From positions 1 through 38,922 of the forward strand of contig JAANBB010000386.1 of NCBI GenBank assembly GCA_014621425.1: a DNA stretch of 38,922 nucleotides. Direction: 5' to 3'. Positions 1 to 10,840 of this stretch are shown here, in pieces. The DNA is from Cylindrodendrum hubeiense (Eukaryota > Ascomycota > Sordariomycetes > Hypocreales > Nectriaceae). Each line of letters begins with the position of its first letter. Within the stretch, counting starts at the first letter, position 1. The notes below the pieces were generated by a model. That model did not search any database. It was not told the DNA's origin and was given only the letters and a program-made list of their open reading frames with translations. The position numbers and the translations under genes were made by a program.

Positions 1-44
1 TGGATAGACCCTCTCGCCCTCGACTGCACCCCGGTGACCGATCC

Positions 45-80
45 ATGGAAATCGACCTCGCCGCCACCGCCCGCCCATAG
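45..80 (+). other. Short upstream ORF before the GDS1-like gene
   Basis: An ATG at 45 opens an 11-codon frame ending in TAG at 78-80, 60 nt before the chosen start of the next gene. If the transcript begins upstream of 45, this would be a translated leader peptide that could damp expression of the winged-helix protein. The transcription start is not visible, so a role is inference. Confidence 0.3.
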
Positions 81-140
81 ATCTCTCCCCAGCCTCGTCG
101 ACAACTCCCATTCCTCCTAGTCTTCGGCTTCGTCTTCATC

Positions 141-1449
141 ATGCCTTACAATACGCGCCGCAAATCTCTCTCGTTGCCCAGTCTGGGCATTCATGTCCCC
201 ATGACACACGCCGCCCGCGCTGCTGCTGCTGCCGCGGCTGCTGCCTCCAAGGGAGCATCACGCACATCCCCCTCCGCCTCGGCCGCATTGTCGCCACCCA
301 GGTCTGCCTCCGAGTCCACCGATGCCCATCCCAGCAAACGACAAAAACGATCGCACAGTGACGACTCCCTCATCGAGCAGACGCCGCCCCCGTCACCCCC
401 GTCGGACTCGTCCATGGCCGATGTCGACCACTTCCACAACAAGATCGACTTCGAGGGCATCAACGACGACATTGTTGAGGCTGTCATTGTTCAGCTGCAG
501 TCAACCGCCAACCGCCCTCACCTTGTCAAGGAACTGGCCACCGTCCTTGCCCAACGCCTCACCTCTGTTCAACAGTAAGTTTGCGCCCTCCCCCTCGTCG
601 TTTCCCCCCCTCACTCTTCTCCCCTCATCATTTTCCCCTCTCCCAACCCCTTAGCCTCGCATACGCTGACATCACCGCTTCAGTTCGGCAAACCCCTGTG
701 CCATCATCTCCTCTCGCCTAGCTTCCTATCTGAAGCGCTCTTGCTGGAGTGCTTTGGCCCCCTGCCCCCTCGCCAAGGAACTTGAGGCTATCCACCCTAG
801 GCGAACCTATTACTTCCTCACCACTTGCCCTCGCCAACCCCTCCCCGACTCTAGCTCTCTCCTAGCCACTCGTCAGTCCGTTGTTACCCCTTCGGTATCA
901 CTCACCGACGACTCTGGCTCCGACGACGCTGATGTTCGCCGTCGCGAGCTCAGCCCGTCGCCCGAGGTCGACCTGTCGCCTCATCAATTCGAGGACGTCG
1001 ACGACGACTTCTCCATGCCCGCTACCCCCATTGGCTCTTTCCACTCTCACCAACGTCACATGCCTCCCCGTCGGGTCAGCCGGCACAATTCGCCTCCTTT
1101 AGAGAAGGACGAGCGTGAGTTCACACAGACTGCCGATGTCTTGCAAAAACGCAAGCTCAACGAGGAGGCCCCTGTCTCCGAGTCTGGCGACCGCAGCTCC
1201 AGCTTCGAGTATGGGTACCGCGACGACATCTGGTTCGGCGATCACCGCATGTTCGGCCCTACAGCCTTCATCACCAGCCCGTCCATGAAACCCAGTGGCA
1301 TCTCCAGCGGCATCTCCAGCGTCATGTCGAGCGCACGGAAAGAGGACGAAGCTGAGAGCTGGCTGAAGCTGAGCAAACTCCTAGAGTGGGACAAGGGTGC
1401 TGAGAGCATCGAGATTGATGAGCTCGACGGCCTGCTAGACGCATGCTAA
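141..1449 (+). CDS. GDS1-like winged-helix domain nuclear protein
   Basis: Two exons, 141-574 and 684-1449, give 399 aa. The intron 575-683 has a GTAAGT donor and a TTCAG acceptor and splits a His codon. The N-terminus is Ser/Ala/Pro-rich with an alanine run at about residues 28-36 and a basic KRQKRS cluster that looks like a nuclear localisation signal. A conserved winged-helix-like region (about residues 95-215) follows across the junction; it starts near FEGINDDIVEAVI and ends near RRTYYFLTTCPRQ. The rest is acidic and Ser/Pro-rich with a conserved tail near WFGDHRMFGPTAF. Fungal proteins of this type resemble yeast Gds1, linked genetically to nuclear control of mitochondrial function. The exact role is unknown here. 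Convergent with the OMS1-like gene. Confidence 0.85.
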
Positions 1450-1867
1450 GCGACTTCTTTGGGCCGGCGCAAGAAGTTTTACGAGAGGGGATGAACGAGA
1501 TGACGATTTGCCATGTCTGAGACGGCGAACACACGATACGTATTAATTTGCGACATATGCATGGCGTGGTTTTGTAGAATTACTTGTACATATAGACTTG
1601 TTCTGGTTTTGGTTTTGGGTCGGTTATGCGGTCGGGTTTGGGGTGTACGAGGTGTACTAGGCAAAACGGACAGGGAAGTTCCCGATGGTTTTTGATTTAC
1701 TTGGCGCAAAAAAAGACGCGCACTGGAGATTTCAAAATGGACATGCCACCACTCAGATTGAGACAGTTTTGCCATGCTTTCTAATTTCGTACATAGTCAT
1801 GTTATACACGCTCTTCTCCCATATCCAGGCCCTGTTAAATCATTGCTTCGTACATTTCGATCCTGTC
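1450..1867. other. Convergent intergenic region (two 3' ends)
   Basis: About 420 nt between the stops of two converging genes. It should hold both 3' UTRs; the T-rich stretch around 1590-1640 fits this. No further gene or RNA was recognised. Confidence 0.6.
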
Positions 1868-3095
1868 TCAGGAGTCGGACTTAGACGGCGATTTGTCGGC
1901 GACTCGGAGCTCAACCCAGACCAGGGTTCCCATCTGAAGGACGTTGGGACGCTCCACCTTGACGACTTCCAGCCCCGGTGTCTTGCGAGCCGCTTCTTCC
2001 ACCAATTCTTGAATATCCCGGTTCCACCAACATCCGTACTTCTCGAAGTGTTTGTCGGCATTCTTGTCGAGGAGGCCGTTGACGATGCCGTACCAGCCCT
2101 TGCCGTGCTCGAGGAGGATGATGCGGCCAGAGCCGGGCCTGACGGCCGAGGCAAGGTTGGTGAGGACGGCAACCGGATCGGAGACGGAGCAGAGTCCGAA
2201 GGTTTGGATAATGGTGTCGTACTTGGCCGGGGAAGAAGGGTTCGAGGTCGTAGATGGTGGAGGGAGTGGGCGGTGGGCGTCGGAGTGGATGAGGCGAAGC
2301 TGGTCGTCGAGGAAGGAGAGCTGGCCGCCGGTGTGGTCGGTCATGTTAGATGCTCGGACGATGGGCGCCGAGGAGGCCATAGGGGGGACCGTCTTAACAA
2401 GGCGTTTGCGCGCGACGTCGAGCATGTCGACCGAGATGTCTAGACCGGTGAACGATGTGATACCCTTTGCCGCTGTAACCGCCTGGTCGTCTCCCATGCG
2501 CTGGTTCAAGGGCTCCCAGTCGTAGTATTCGAGATTCCGACCGGTTCCCATGGCTAGCTCTAGCACATGGCCATTTGCCCGTTCGGCAAGCCGCTTCCGC
2601 AACTTCGTGATACCCATCCACCACTCAGGCATATTCAGCTCCTTATCGAACTGCTCGGCATTATCGCCCGTCAAGGCCGGGGGTCGACCGGTCGGGGTGC
2701 TGTGCTCGCAGGGCCCGCTGCAAGGGCAAGTCTTGAAGGAGGCGGCGAGAGTGCCAACGATATAGAAACCGAGGGCTCCGGCCAGGAGAGCTGCGCCGGA
2801 GAGTGGGAGCCATGTCGCGCGCCATAGATCGAGGAGGGTTTCGGCTTGCGGAGGAGGAGGAGGGGGAGGGGTTGAAGCTCGAGGTGCTTTCCTACGGGTC
2901 GTAGAGATTAGCAAGTGTTTACAAACGAGAAGAGGGCCACGTAGAAACTTACGGCTTGTAGGGCCTGGTGATCTTGGGCATCACCGCAGCCGTTGGTGCC
3001 TTGAAGCCGGCGCGCGGAGCTCGCGAGACGGTGCTTGCGAGACGCCATTGGGGGCGGGCGACCCTTGCCACGAGGCCTCGAGTCGGTGCGATCAT
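1868..3095 (-). CDS. OMS1: Mitochondrial inner-membrane methyltransferase, OMS1-like
   Basis: Exons 2953-3095 and 1868-2891 (transcribed leftward) give 388 aa. The 61-nt intron has a GTAAGT donor and a CGTAG acceptor. The start at 3095 gives an Arg-rich, acid-free N-terminus of about 48 residues typical of a mitochondrial presequence. Another ATG nearby lies in a different frame that does not join exon 2. A proline run (about 57-62) leads to one hydrophobic segment (about 76-98), a CPCSGPC cluster, then a class I SAM-dependent methyltransferase: motif I ELAMGTGRN (about 159-167) and TGLDIS (about 196-201). Yeast Oms1 is an inner-membrane protein with a methyltransferase motif and a multicopy suppressor of oxa1 respiratory defects. 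The substrate is not evident from sequence. Confidence 0.85.
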
Positions 3096-3499
3096 CGAAA
3101 CAGGGGACCGTATACCTGTTGACTGTCGTCGGTGGGGAATTGACTATGCGCGCGCACGCGGCCGGCAGTCGTGGTCCTTGCGGCACTTGAGATCTGGCGA
3201 TGCGGTTTTGTGTCTCGACGCCGCATGAAAATGGCGATTAGGTTCTCCGATAGCGGGTCGGCTCCATCCGAGGCCGACAGGCGCCGGTGCGGAAAGGTGG
3301 GTCGCACATCCTTGGAAGCTCGAGCATTATCTTGGGGTGCATCTCGAATCGCGTGCCGAGGCAGCCAAACTTGTGACTTACAACATCAGAACTTGCGCGT
3401 CGTTGGGCATTTTTCGGCCACCACTGCCAAGAAGTCTCCTGTTTCGCAAATAGCGCGTCCTTGTTGGTGCAACTACGCCCCTTTAACCACGTTGCGGCC
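3096..3499. promoter_or_regulatory. Bidirectional promoter between OMS1-like and IMPACT-like genes
   Basis: The 404 nt between two divergent start codons must hold the 5' leaders and promoters of both genes. No TATA element or known operator stands out. This is inferred from gene layout. Confidence 0.55.
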
Positions 3500-5056
3500 A
3501 TGGCAACACAGAATGATCTGCAAGAGTTGCTGCGGCTGCTCACGGCCCGCAAGATGTCCATGATGGCCGCCATGGGGCAGGTCAAAGCCCTCCAGGCTAA
3601 GAATCTCCGGAGGTCTGCCCCCATTCATCTTGTCTCTGTCCACCGAGGCTGACATGCGTCTGAGCCTTGCAGCATTGCGCAAATTGCCGAAGCACCGCTA
3701 GCCACGGTAGAGGAAGCGCTTGCCGGTGATGCCAAAGCAGCAAAGAGCTTGCAAACGGCTTGTAAGAGCCATGGGAAGAAGTCTAACAAGCGAGCTGCTG
3801 AGGACAGCAGCTCCCCCGGGGATGGTGCCAAGAAGCCCCGGTTGGAGGCGACTCGGCGCGATCTCGATTATAGCTCCATGTCGGGCGACAACTTAGAGGC
3901 GGCGCTCGAACTACCATTGACGGAGGATGAGGAGTTGATCCGAAAGACGGCCGTGGAGACGAACAGAGCGCCACTAGTACTGGCGTTTGCCGTGGAGTTG
4001 TTGCGCTTCACTATGCCGGAGCAACCGCCGAGTAGTCGTCTAAGTCTTGCGCAGGCGGTGGTGAGCGCCAACTCACGATCCAAGGCCGTAAGCATAGGGA
4101 TCGAGAAGCCGGGGAAAGAGGAGCTGCTTTCCGAGGGACAACCAAAGGTCAAGGTTTTGACTCGCCAGATCCCGGTTCTGAAGCGTGGTGGTTACTCATG
4201 GTCGGGCTCTTCGCAACCCACTTCCTCTACCTCGTCATCTTCGTCAGCGACGGTCAAGGCCAGCCAACCTTCGCCTCATAAGTGGACTGCGAGTCAAAAG
4301 CTGTCCTCGAGAGGTTCTGTTTTCATCGCCCATGCTGTCTCCATATCTTCCCCCACAGCTCGTGCGAATCTCGTCAAGTCATTGATGGCTGAGAAGCCAG
4401 AGCTCGAGACGGCATCACACAACGCTTGGGCCGTCCGTACCACCTATGGCAACTCGCCTCTGAAGCAAGAGGCATCGTTTGACGATGGGGAATCGGGATG
4501 CGGCGACTTCATGCTTAAGCTACTGCGCGAACTCGATATTAGCAACACCCTCGTCATCCTGACGCGGTGGTACGGCGGCGTGATGCTGGGGCAAGACCGT
4601 TGGTGTCTCATGCGCGAATGCATCAACGATGCGCTGTCCGCCCAGCGGCGCACTTGGAGTCTCTCCGGGGAGGCTGTCTGGGCGCTCGACACTCAAGACA
4701 CGCAACCCTCCGTTTCGACGGTTGGGATGCCAATCCACCGACCCGAGGCAGCACGAAACTACCTCCTGCGGTCGTTCGGTCCGGCGCCGGGGGCGGAGGG
4801 AGGCAAGAAGACAGCGACGGCGGCAAACGAGGAGCGATTGGAGAACCTCGGCCGGGTATTGGGTGCCCTACGGTTGTTGTTTGCGAGTTGGGCAGGTGTT
4901 TCCAGTCGTGAAGAATTGGACCGGAGGGCGTGGGGCTGGTATATGACCGTCCGGCCGGACGTGGATGCCGGTCCGGCAGGATGGGGTGCCAAGGGGACGC
5001 TGAAGCTGGATAGGATACTGGGATTGCGGCGTAGGGACACCACGAAGGAGACATGA
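3500..5056 (+). CDS. IMPACT/UPF0029-family protein (YDL177C-like)
   Basis: Exons 3500-3612 and 3673-5056 give 498 aa. The 60-nt intron has an unusual GTCTGC donor, a CTGAC branch site and a TTGCAG acceptor; joining AG to C restores a Ser codon and a continuous conserved N-terminus. The N-terminal 37 residues are an amphipathic helix rich in Leu and Met. A KK/KR-rich linker follows, then a Ser-rich spacer (about 195-220). The IMPACT N-terminal domain spans about residues 250-360 and is marked by ESGCGDFMLKLLRELD and LTRWYGGVMLGQDR. The RWD domain of Yih1/IMPACT, which binds Gcn1, is absent, so this is the YDL177C-type paralogue rather than the Gcn2 inhibitor. Function is unknown. The ATG at 3500 sits in a good context (GGCCATGGC). 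Confidence 0.8.
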
Positions 5057-5780
5057 TGGGTACGCTCCAGTTTCTGAATGGGACCCGTGTGGTGTTGGAT
5101 ACTTCTCGCTCTGTGTCTATACCAGTCGTATGATATCGGGCTGTGCCGCTGTGTGGCACAGGGGGGGTGGTGGCATACAGGGATTGCATGTGGCCGGGAG
5201 GCGGTGGTTGCTACGACAAGAAATGATCTTCCACGGATTGGAAATCAGTTTCAATTGCCGTCGGGAGGGGAATGTGACGAGTACGACGTTGTGCAGTTGG
5301 GTGTCGTGTGGGTTTGTACTTCACGGGACAATGGTTTCGTGATGTTAGTACAGGGTAACTTGACTGCTGTGACGGTCAAGTTGGACGCGTTCTCTAGTCA
5401 GGTTAACTGCTTGTTTTGTCGTACATTTCTAGAGCCCGATGCGCCAATTGAAATAATTGGCGTAGTTGAGTAGTATCCCAGGTGCTTTTACAACTTTTGA
5501 ATGAATAATTGTCGTTGAGGTCGCATTATTATGCCGTAGATCCAGCAAGCAGCATGACTCCATAATACCAACACAAATTCCAACACATTAGCAAATACTT
5601 CCATAACCTAATTAATTTAGCCCAATGATTTCTCACACACATATTTTACTCCAATTCATCTATCCTTGAGACTTGTAAGATAGTTTTACTCAGTTTTGCG
5701 TCAAATACAAGGGTTTTGAAAATTTTGCGCTAAGAGGTTATTCTGTAATACGGTGTGGAGCCCTCATATCAAGCCAATAA
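5057..5780. other. Intergenic, AT-rich toward the tRNA
   Basis: This is 3' flanking sequence of the IMPACT-family gene, passing into a markedly AT-rich stretch from about 5480 to 5780. No coding frame beginning with ATG has recognisable similarity. The AT-rich part is the upstream flank of the tRNA gene. Confidence 0.5.
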
Positions 5781-5862
5781 GGCACAGTGGCAGAGTGGTC
5801 TAATGCGTATGACTAGAAATCATATCTCCTCGGAGGCGTCTGTTCGAATCAGGCCTGTGTCG
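5781..5862 (+). tRNA. tRNA-Ser (anticodon AGA), slightly divergent
   Basis: An 82-nt class II tRNA folds by eye. The acceptor stem pairs 5781-5787 with 5855-5861, with one G-U pair at position 2, and G5862 is the discriminator. The anticodon stem TATGA/TCATA closes the loop CTAGAAA with AGA at 5815-5817. A long variable arm and a T-loop TTCGAAT follow. The A box (TGGCAGAGTGG) fits the Pol III consensus; the B box is weaker at its ends. The D-stem reads GCA...TGC rather than the GCC...GGC usual in this tRNA, a paired change that keeps the helix. No intron. A T10 run follows. It decodes UCU, and UCC by inosine. Confidence 0.85.
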
Positions 5863-5871
5863 GCACACTTC

Positions 5872-5881
5872 TTTTTTTTTT
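5872..5881 (+). terminator. RNA polymerase III terminator
   Basis: A run of ten T residues begins ten bases after the tRNA discriminator base, the expected Pol III stop signal. Its presence argues that the tRNA is a working transcription unit. Confidence 0.75.
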
Positions 5882-6902
5882 AATAAATTATTTTTGGCAT
5901 TTTTGCTTTCAAAATGCGGATTGAGATGCGTCCCAATTTTTTTTTGTCCACCCCTCGGATTAGGGATTGGAAAGAAGTCTATGAGGATTTGAGTAGGCCG
6001 ATGATTGGGCCTGTGTTACCGTGTTGCCATGAGGAAGTGAGGGGAAGGAGGAATGTTTACATTGCATACGCATGGCAACGAGATGCATCGAGAAATGGAC
6101 TCTGCAGCTGCAGTTGCGCAGTCTAATCCTAATGACACCAGGACCGTGCATATAGATTGATAGATAGATGGCAATTTCGTATATTTCTTCTTTGTGCTGT
6201 TCCTGGCGTGTCTTGATGAGAGACAAAGACAGAGGCGGAAACAAAGACCTCTCAGCTGGCGGTTTATCGATAAGCCCTCAGCTGGCGCGTCTTGGGCCAA
6301 CGCGTTAGGTCGTGTGGTTGAGCGCCAGCAGTCTCATTAGCGGACTAGTTAGCGGACTCGCCGGTGCCGTGTGGTGCTTCCAGGTGGTTGTTTTCAATGC
6401 GGAGCAGGCCACGCCCCAAAAAGCACCCAAGTAAACACAACAACATAATTTGCACAAGTCACCATCATCACAGCCAACGCTTCCACCTCCACCAAACCTT
6501 ACGACCGCACCCACATTCCCTCTCTTGCATCCGTCGCCCCATGGCCAGCTTCTTCTGACCAGCCTTTCTCTCCCGGCTGCCCCCCAGTCCCGATCCCCTC
6601 CCTCACTTAGCCTTTAGGCTTCTCCCGCCCGCCGCGTCTCCAAACCTCGAATTTCAACAACCCCGCCCTCGTCTTCGAGGTCCCCTTGCTGACCGATCCC
6701 ACCTCACCCCCACCTTCATCAACGACGACAGAGAGGACGACAGCGACGCCTGCGACGACGACCATCTCCGGAGATACCCTGGAAATCGAGACATCTCGAC
6801 GAGGACTACGGCGGCACGACGCCGTCTTCGAACCTCTCGCGTATCATTGGATCGCCGTCCTCGCTTTTTATCCCGGTTTGATCTCCCCACACATTTCCAA
6901 CC
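5882..6902 (+). promoter_or_regulatory. CDK1 upstream region and 5' leader
   Basis: About 1 kb separates the tRNA terminator from the kinase start. It contains an 11-bp direct repeat (CTCAGCTGGCG at 6251-6261 and 6277-6287), a repeated TAGCGGACT pair around 6340-6360, an MCB-type hexamer at 6300, and a long pyrimidine-rich leader from about 6480. This is where the cdc2 promoter must lie. Assignment of individual elements is inference. Confidence 0.5.
6300..6305. promoter_or_regulatory. MCB-like element ACGCGT
   Basis: The hexamer ACGCGT is the binding core of MBF-type (Mbp1/Swi6, Res/Cdc10) G1/S regulators. It lies about 600 bp before the CDK1 start. A single hexamer can occur by chance. Confidence 0.3.
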
Positions 6903-8071
6903 ATGGAGAACTATCAGAAATTGGAAAAGATTGGTGAAGGTGTGTTGCGTCTGCTTTCTGTTTGCCTTACTTGCCCTGCCTCGATGCATTGCCTGCCCTT
7001 GACGTCCCTTTGTGCCCCTGACAAACCTCACCGCTGCATGTTCGACGCTGACCCTTTCATCGTTCTACAGGTACCTATGGTGTCGTCTACAAGGCCCGAG
7101 ACCTCGCCAACAGCGGCCGAATTGTCGCTTTGAAGAAGATCCGCCTCGAAGCCGAGGACGAGGGCGTTCCCAGTACCGCCATCCGCGAAATCTCCCTCCT
7201 CAAGGAGATGCGAGATCCCAATATTGTCACCCTGTTCAACATTGTCCACGCCGACGGCCACAAGCTCTATCTTGTCTTTGAGTTCCTCGACCTCGATCTC
7301 AAGAAGTACATGGAGTCACTGCCCGTCAGCGATGGTGGCCGTGGCAAGCCGCTGCCCGAGGGTTCGTCTCCGCACCTGGTGCACCTTGGTCTTGGAGATA
7401 TGGTTGTCCGCAGGTTCATGATGCAGCTCTGCGATGGAGTCAAGTACTGCCACTCTCACCGTATTCTCCACCGCGATCTGAAGCCCCAGAACCTGCTCAT
7501 CGACAAGGAGGGCAACCTCAAGCTGGCCGATTTTGGTCTCGCCCGTGCCTTCGGTGTACCGCTGCGCACCTACACTCACGAGGTTGTCACGCTGTGGTAC
7601 CGAGCCCCCGAGATTCTGCTGGGCGGAAGACAGTACTCAACGGGTGTTGATATGTGGTCAGTGGGCTGCATCTTTGCCGAGATGTGCACTCGCAAGCCTC
7701 TGTTCCCCGGTGATTCGGAGATTGACGAGATCTTCAAGATCTTCCGGTAAGTTAACATGACAATCAAAACTACGCCCGGAATAGCGACTAACAGAACATC
7801 TAGCACCCTTGGAACCCCTTCAGAAGACCTATGGCCCGGTGTCACCTCGTATCCCGATTTCAAGTCATCATTCCCCAAGTGGCAGCGTGACATGAACGCC
7901 GTGCTTTGCCACAGCCTTGACGACCAAGGCCTCGAACTTCTGGAGATGATGCTCATATATGACCCGGCTGGACGTATATCGGCAAAGCAGGCTTGCAACC
8001 ACCCCTACTTTGAAGACTACCTGGCAGAGCAGCAGGTGGCGACTGGTCGTGCGAATGGATACTACCACTAG
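6903..8071 (+). CDS. cdc2: Cyclin-dependent kinase 1 (Cdc2)
   Basis: Three exons, 6903-6939, 7071-7746 and 7804-8071, give 326 aa. Introns are 131 and 57 nt, and both junctions restore conserved codons (GEG-TYG and IFR-TLG). This is the master Ser/Thr kinase for G1/S and G2/M, active with cyclins in nucleus and cytoplasm. Visible features: glycine loop GEGTYG with inhibitory sites T14 and Y15, catalytic Lys in VALKK (34), cyclin-binding PSTAIRE helix (46-52), a fungal insert of about 25 residues (about 97-122), HRD (146-148), DFG (166-168), activation-loop Thr in TYTHEV (181), and WYRAPE. All catalytic residues are present. The PSTAIRE helix and the length separate it from Pho85 or Kin28 kinases. 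The first intron near the start codon is usual for this gene. Confidence 0.97.
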
Positions 8072-10183
8072 AAGGGGTACCCTGGTGCATTCCCGATTGT
8101 GCGCTGAAGGTCTCCCGACCAGCATGCGAGCTGGTGGGAGATAGTATCCTTTGAATCTCCCTTTCAGGATACAGAGGGGAATCTCCGGATCTGGCCAGGA
8201 GAAGGAGATCCCGTGATTGATATCGACATGGCAACGAAAATACCAAACAGACATGCACGGCGGCGTCGCAGTACAGGAGGCCTACCCAGGGCTCGCTCTG
8301 TTGTTTTTGCTTTACTCATTTTTTGTACGCCTTTTGCACACCCTCCCACCAACACCGCCTGTGCCAAACACCAATGCTGGTCATAGAAGCCGAAGCTGGT
8401 TCGTGAATCGACGACCCATTCCGAGGGATTGGGATGGTGTTGTGGGGGTGCAGCGAAGGAACCAACGTCAACAAGGCAGATTGAAAAGAGGCTGAGGGGG
8501 ATGAGAGTGAGGAGGATGGGGCAAGGCTGGCACAGCTTTTGTGGGAGGGTGGCATTTCCTTTTGTTTGGTTTGAGTGTACAGAGTAGACGGGGCACACAA
8601 TGGCCTGGTGCCCAACCAGGCAGGGTAGGGTAATCAATGACTCGAAACCAACCACGATGATGATGATGAAGCCAACCAACAAACCAATCACTTTGGGCGT
8701 CAGAACGCCCAAGACGTGTCATGATCTAGATGAGTGAGGACCAACAGTTCACAACTAACAACATGTCTGAATGGGCCAACATGGGCCGCATATGACAGCT
8801 GCCAGCTGACCGTCACTGCCTGCCTACCACACTGCTGGGACATGAGGCTGACAGACTGGAGCCACGGAATCGAGTGCTTTGCATAGCCACGGCCGTTTTC
8901 AAGGCCGCAATCCTTTGTTGTTTCGTCGCAGCCTGTAAGAGCTGACCACGAGTGTTTGGGAAATCCTTCATCTCGGGACATCTTTATGTCAGGCTCAAAC
9001 CAAGGCGCCTTCATGGGCAAATAAGATTAAGACTGTTGATACAGGTGTCTAAGTAAACATGTCTGGCTATACTTAGACATTGCCGCTCAGAAGCGACGCG
9101 CCCATCGACCGTGGGAGCGGCTGGTAAGCGCCCGTAGCACTGTCTCTGCGGATGCGTTTCGGCGCCCTCGACTCCTGCTTCACTGTAATTACATACGCAT
9201 CCACGTTCTATTCTTGTTCTACGGGGCAGGTGGGCGCCTGCGTCGGAGATTAGAGGCTGATGTGCGGTTGGTTGCTGAAACGCGGCGCTTGGGGTGGGTG
9301 TTTGTTTACTTAGGCGCTGGGATGGGCTGGGATGGGGATGGTAGTCAGCAGTTGTGGGTTGGGCGCGTTTCGGCTTTTTCGGAGATGGGCTGTACCGAAC
9401 CTGTGGGAATCAGATGTAGGTATTCGGCTGGGGCGTTCCGGGTGTTTGGGATTCGAGGGTGGTGAACTGAAGGATCGAAGGATTGTTGCATTGGTTTGAC
9501 ATGGAAGACTTGGGGAGGCAGCCGGCTAGCATGAAGCCTAAGCGCCTGTCACCAAAAATACACCACAAGCGGATCGAGGGTTCTCAATTGCAAACAAAAA
9601 ACTGCCCATCGTCGCTTGAAGTGCCTTGGACGAAACAAACCCCAACACTGCTGAAATGCACGCTTGAAGCACCCGAGCTACTGCAAGCTGGCCAAGCTTC
9701 AAGGTACGCTCCGTCGGGGCGGCGGTGCAGAGTTCGATATCGCCAGGCGATCCCTCTCGGCGTGTCCCGAGAACCGAGGCCGCCAGGTGGGGCCTGGCTT
9801 CGGGTGGAGAACTCGTCCGGAGGCAGCCGGCGAGCGGACGGGCCGACCGAGAGGAAGAGGAGCATCGTTGGCCAAGGTGCATGCGTAGTTTGACGAGCAG
9901 GATCGAAATGATGGTAGATGATTCATGATTGCTAACGGATGATGGAGCTTTCCATTGGAGGTGTTTTTGAGTGGCTGGGATTACGATGCCAGTCAGCACT
10001 CAATTCGGCGTATTGGGTGGTGATACGAGGTAATTGCTCGTATCGTAGCAAGCTGCGGAGTACTATCGAGTCACAGACGATCTAGATGCACCGGTACCGC
10101 AGCGAAGAATCAAGCAGCAAGACTCATCCCAACAATCAGTCCGTGAATTCAACACGTGTGGAGTAGTTTCTTCAATCCCCCCG

Positions 10184-10207
10184 CACGAGCTCGAGCACGA
10201 GCTCGAG
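10184..10207. repeat. 12-bp perfect tandem duplication, palindromic core
   Basis: Two copies of CACGAGCTCGAG stand head to tail, each containing the palindrome CGAGCTCG. An ACACGTGT palindrome lies about 30 bp upstream. Paired palindromes of this kind could bind dimeric regulators, but no factor is identified. Confidence 0.7.
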
Positions 10208-10820
10208 ACCATCGTGACCGAGCAGGTCATGAGGACAGCCCACGATAATGGATCCCACGATGGATCCCAACGCTGCCCCTCAGTCCTAACCCCCTCCCGC
10301 TAAATGACTGTCACAGAGCCAACAGGGGCATCCTCCCCCGCAGTTGGCTGCCAACTGACTGGGGCATCATGGACGCCGCGACGGTGTGGCTGGTGATGTT
10401 GGTCATCATGGACGTCTTGCACATGGATGCAGACATCAGTCACAATGCACTGACAGGCAGCCAGAAGCTAGGTCACTTGACCCGGACTTCCCTTGTCGGG
10501 TGCATTGTGCAGCTGTGGAGATCTGCACTAAGGGACTCGGTAGGGCCCAGGGGAGGGAGCTGGCCCACTGGAATAGGGTAACTGGCCGGCAGCTTTACCG
10601 ACCCTTATTCACAGCCTTACCGACTAATTCTTATTCGATTAGCTCCGTCGCCTGAGGTGGCCCTGGCAAGCTGGCCTCGACTGTTCTTTGGCGAATGGCG
10701 AGACGGCCGGGGCTGGCAACTCACGGGCCATGAAACACGTCGCCCTCTGGCATTGACTGGCCGTGAGGACAGGCTGGAGGGGAGCGTAGTAGCGCATTGT
10801 AGTATACGCATGCCGGTGTC

Positions 10821-10840
10821 GTACTACGTGGTACTACGTG
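10821..10840. repeat. 10-bp perfect tandem duplication
   Basis: GTACTACGTG occurs twice in tandem and is followed by the related GTAGTAT. No function is evident. Confidence 0.7.

Noticed and set aside
1685..2443. 252-codon plus-strand frame opposite the OMS1-like gene
   Set aside because: It is antisense to a well-supported methyltransferase and starts at a non-ATG codon.
8164..8712. 182-codon minus-strand frame with a hydrophobic start
   Set aside because: The start is TTG, it runs antisense to the CDK1 3' region, and no family was recognised.
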